Assembly (NCBI GenBank): GCA_903920835.1
Contig: CAIXNQ010000250.1
Span: forward strand, 1 to 7,993
Reading direction: 5' to 3'
Source of the DNA: an uncultured Bacteroidota bacterium
GTDB taxonomy: Bacteria; Bacteroidota; Bacteroidia; Flavobacteriales; Flavobacteriaceae
Length of the DNA stretch: 7,993 bases
The first letter of the stretch is position 1. Each line of letters starts with the position of its first letter. Below are positions 6,925 through 7,993 of the stretch, in pieces. Made by a program: the position numbers and the translations under genes. The notes under the pieces were generated by a model. It saw nothing but the letters and a program-made list of their open reading frames with translations, had not been told where the DNA came from and ran no database searches.

Positions 6925-7539
6925 CTAACTCAATTTATTCGAGATTAAACTAATAAATTCTTTGCGGGTTTTGTCTTGTTCAAACGCCCCTGTAAATGAT
7001 GAAGTGGTCGTGAATGAGTTTTGTTTTTGAATGCCTCGCATTTGCATACAGAGGTGTTGGGCTTCAATAACTACTGCTACGCCCATTGGGTTTAGGGCTT
7101 CTTGAATGCAAGCTTTTATTTGGTCTGTAAGGCGTTCTTGTACTTGCATTCTGCGTGCAAAAGCATCTATAATTCGAGGTATTTTGCTCAAGCCGACAAT
7201 TTTTCCGTTCGGGATATATGCCACGTGGGCTTTGCCAAAAAACGGCAATAGGTGGTGCTCGCACATGGAGTAAAGTTCGATGTCTTTTACAACAATCATT
7301 TGCTGATGATCTTCTGTAAACATTGCCGATTTTAGGATTTCAAGTGGGTCAAGTTCATAGCCGTGGGTTAAAAACTGCATGGCTTTGGCAGCTCTTTCGG
7401 GCGTTTTTTCTAAGCCTTCGCGGCTGATGTCTTCGCCTAAATTGGTAATGATAGTTGCATATCCATCAGAGATTGTTGTTAATCTGTTTAAATCGTAATT
7501 CTCTATTTTTTCGTAATTCTTCATTAATTGTTCTGTCAT
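6925..7539 (-). CDS. folE: GTP cyclohydrolase I
   Basis: A 204-residue cytoplasmic enzyme that converts GTP to 7,8-dihydroneopterin triphosphate and formate, the entry step to tetrahydrofolate and other pterins; it normally works as a homodecamer. Family landmarks visible: [12 protein letters not shown] (42-53), the zinc site Cys93 and His96 in [19 protein letters not shown], His95 beside it as a catalytic residue, VGLSKIPRI (115-123) and the QERLTDQI helix start (134-141), then [11 protein letters not shown] (159-169) carrying catalytic His162 and third zinc ligand Cys164, and the closing [13 protein letters not shown]. All expected zinc and catalytic residues are present, so it should be active. 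Length is usual for the zinc-dependent FolE type. The start at 7539 is conventional; Met6 (7524) is an alternative and neither has a ribosome binding site. It follows the SDR gene by 29 bases on the same strand, implying co-transcription. Confidence 0.97.
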   Translation of the reverse strand: MTEQLMKNYEKIENYDLNRLTTISDGYATIITNLGEDISREGLEKTPERAAKAMQFLTHGYELDPLEILKSAMFTEDHQQMIVVKDIELYSMCEHHLLPFFGKAHVAYIPNGKIVGLSKIPRIIDAFARRMQVQERLTDQIKACIQEALNPMGVAVVIEAQHLCMQMRGIQKQNSFTTTSSFTGAFEQDKTRKEFISLISNKLS

Positions 7540-7568
7540 TTTTGAACTTTATAATTTATTTAATTGGG

Positions 7569-7993
7569 TTACATTTTAAAACTTACAATGCCATAATCCA
7601 TCTGAAATATTTGTCCTGAGATTGATTTTGCATTTTCGGAGATTAAGAAATTTGCCATTTCAGCAACTTCTTCAGGTTTCAAATAATTCTTCATTGGATG
7701 TCTTTCGACCATGTTTTCTTTCATTCGGTCATTTCGTAAAATGTTAGACGAAAGACTGGTTTCGGTAATCGTAGGCGCAATGGCATTGATTCTAACCGAA
7801 GTTGCTAATTCGGCGCCGAGTGATTTTACGAGTCCTTCCACACCCGATTTTGCGGCAGCAATGCTGGCATGAAATGGCATTCCGAGCTTGGCAGCAACCG
7901 TGCTAAAAAGTACAATTGCAGGTTGATTTCCTTTTTTTAACGTTGGCAAAAAATGCTGAATCGCTTTAACTGCACCGTTGTGTTTAATGTAGT
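7569..7993 (-). CDS. SDR-family protein lacking the catalytic tyrosine (5' end off the window)
   Basis: The C-terminal 140 residues of a short-chain dehydrogenase/reductase-like protein. The reading frame is open to the right edge, so the Rossmann NAD(P)-binding N-terminus lies outside. Visible: the NGAVKAIQHFLP helix with the family Asn (fifth visible residue), strand PAIVLFSTVAA with the catalytic-type Ser, a lysine in IAAAKSGVEGLVKSLGAELA, the strand VRINAIAPTITETSL that follows it, and the C-terminal PEEVAEMANFL with SISGQIFQMDYG. The YxxxK motif reads IAAAK: there is no tyrosine between the Ser and the Lys, so a classical dehydrogenase reaction is doubtful. An apparent start at 7949 is only an internal TTG. 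It lies 29 bases upstream of folE on the same strand and is probably in its operon. Substrate unknown. Confidence 0.9.
   Translation of the reverse strand, partial: YIKHNGAVKAIQHFLPTLKKGNQPAIVLFSTVAAKLGMPFHASIAAAKSGVEGLVKSLGAELATSVRINAIAPTITETSLSSNILRNDRMKENMVERHPMKNYLKPEEVAEMANFLISENAKSISGQIFQMDYGIVSFKM

Noticed and set aside
7569..7949. Complete 126-residue SDR protein starting at 7949
   Set aside because: The codon there is TTG within an SDR sequence whose frame remains open and family-like up to the window edge, so the gene is partial rather than short.

Overview
The window looks like chromosomal DNA of a member of the Bacteroidota, most probably Flavobacteriaceae (Flavobacterium-like). 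The base composition is AT-rich, the genes lack clear Shine-Dalgarno sequences, and the central gene encodes a giant secreted protein with a gliding-motility-type (type IX secretion, type B) C-terminal sorting domain, which is a hallmark of this phylum.

Layout from left to right. (1) Bases 1-91 may hold the start of an unidentified leftward gene cut by the window edge, followed by about 220 bases without a supportable gene. (2) A leftward gene at 316-756 encodes a small PhnB-like protein of the VOC (glyoxalase-fold) superfamily. (3) A very AT-rich divergent intergenic region of 402 bases (757-1158) holds only weak promoter candidates. (4) A 1763-residue rightward gene (1159-6450) encodes a mosaic cell-surface protein: signal peptide, IgGFc-binding-like module, Ig-like modules, thrombospondin-type-3-like calcium repeats, four cysteine/aspartate-marked repeats of about 100 residues, and a type B sorting domain. 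A strong intrinsic terminator lies about 90 bases downstream. (5) The convergent spacer at 6577-6924 holds two adjacent 21-bp-period tandem repeat arrays, one of three GC-rich units and one of nine degenerate AT-rich units. (6) Two leftward genes, probably an operon with a 29-base gap, end the window: an SDR-family protein (cut at the right edge, promoter-proximal) and folE, GTP cyclohydrolase I.

Most genes are recognisable members of known families. The most unusual item is the 21-bp-period array: the unit length is held exactly over nine copies although the sequence has drifted, three copies keep a paired hairpin, and one minus-strand frame reads it as a seven-residue Cys-Lys repeat. The SDR protein also lacks the catalytic tyrosine, and its pairing with folE suggests a pterin-linked or stress/light-linked function. 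No defence system, CRISPR array, insertion sequence, tRNA or rRNA is visible.
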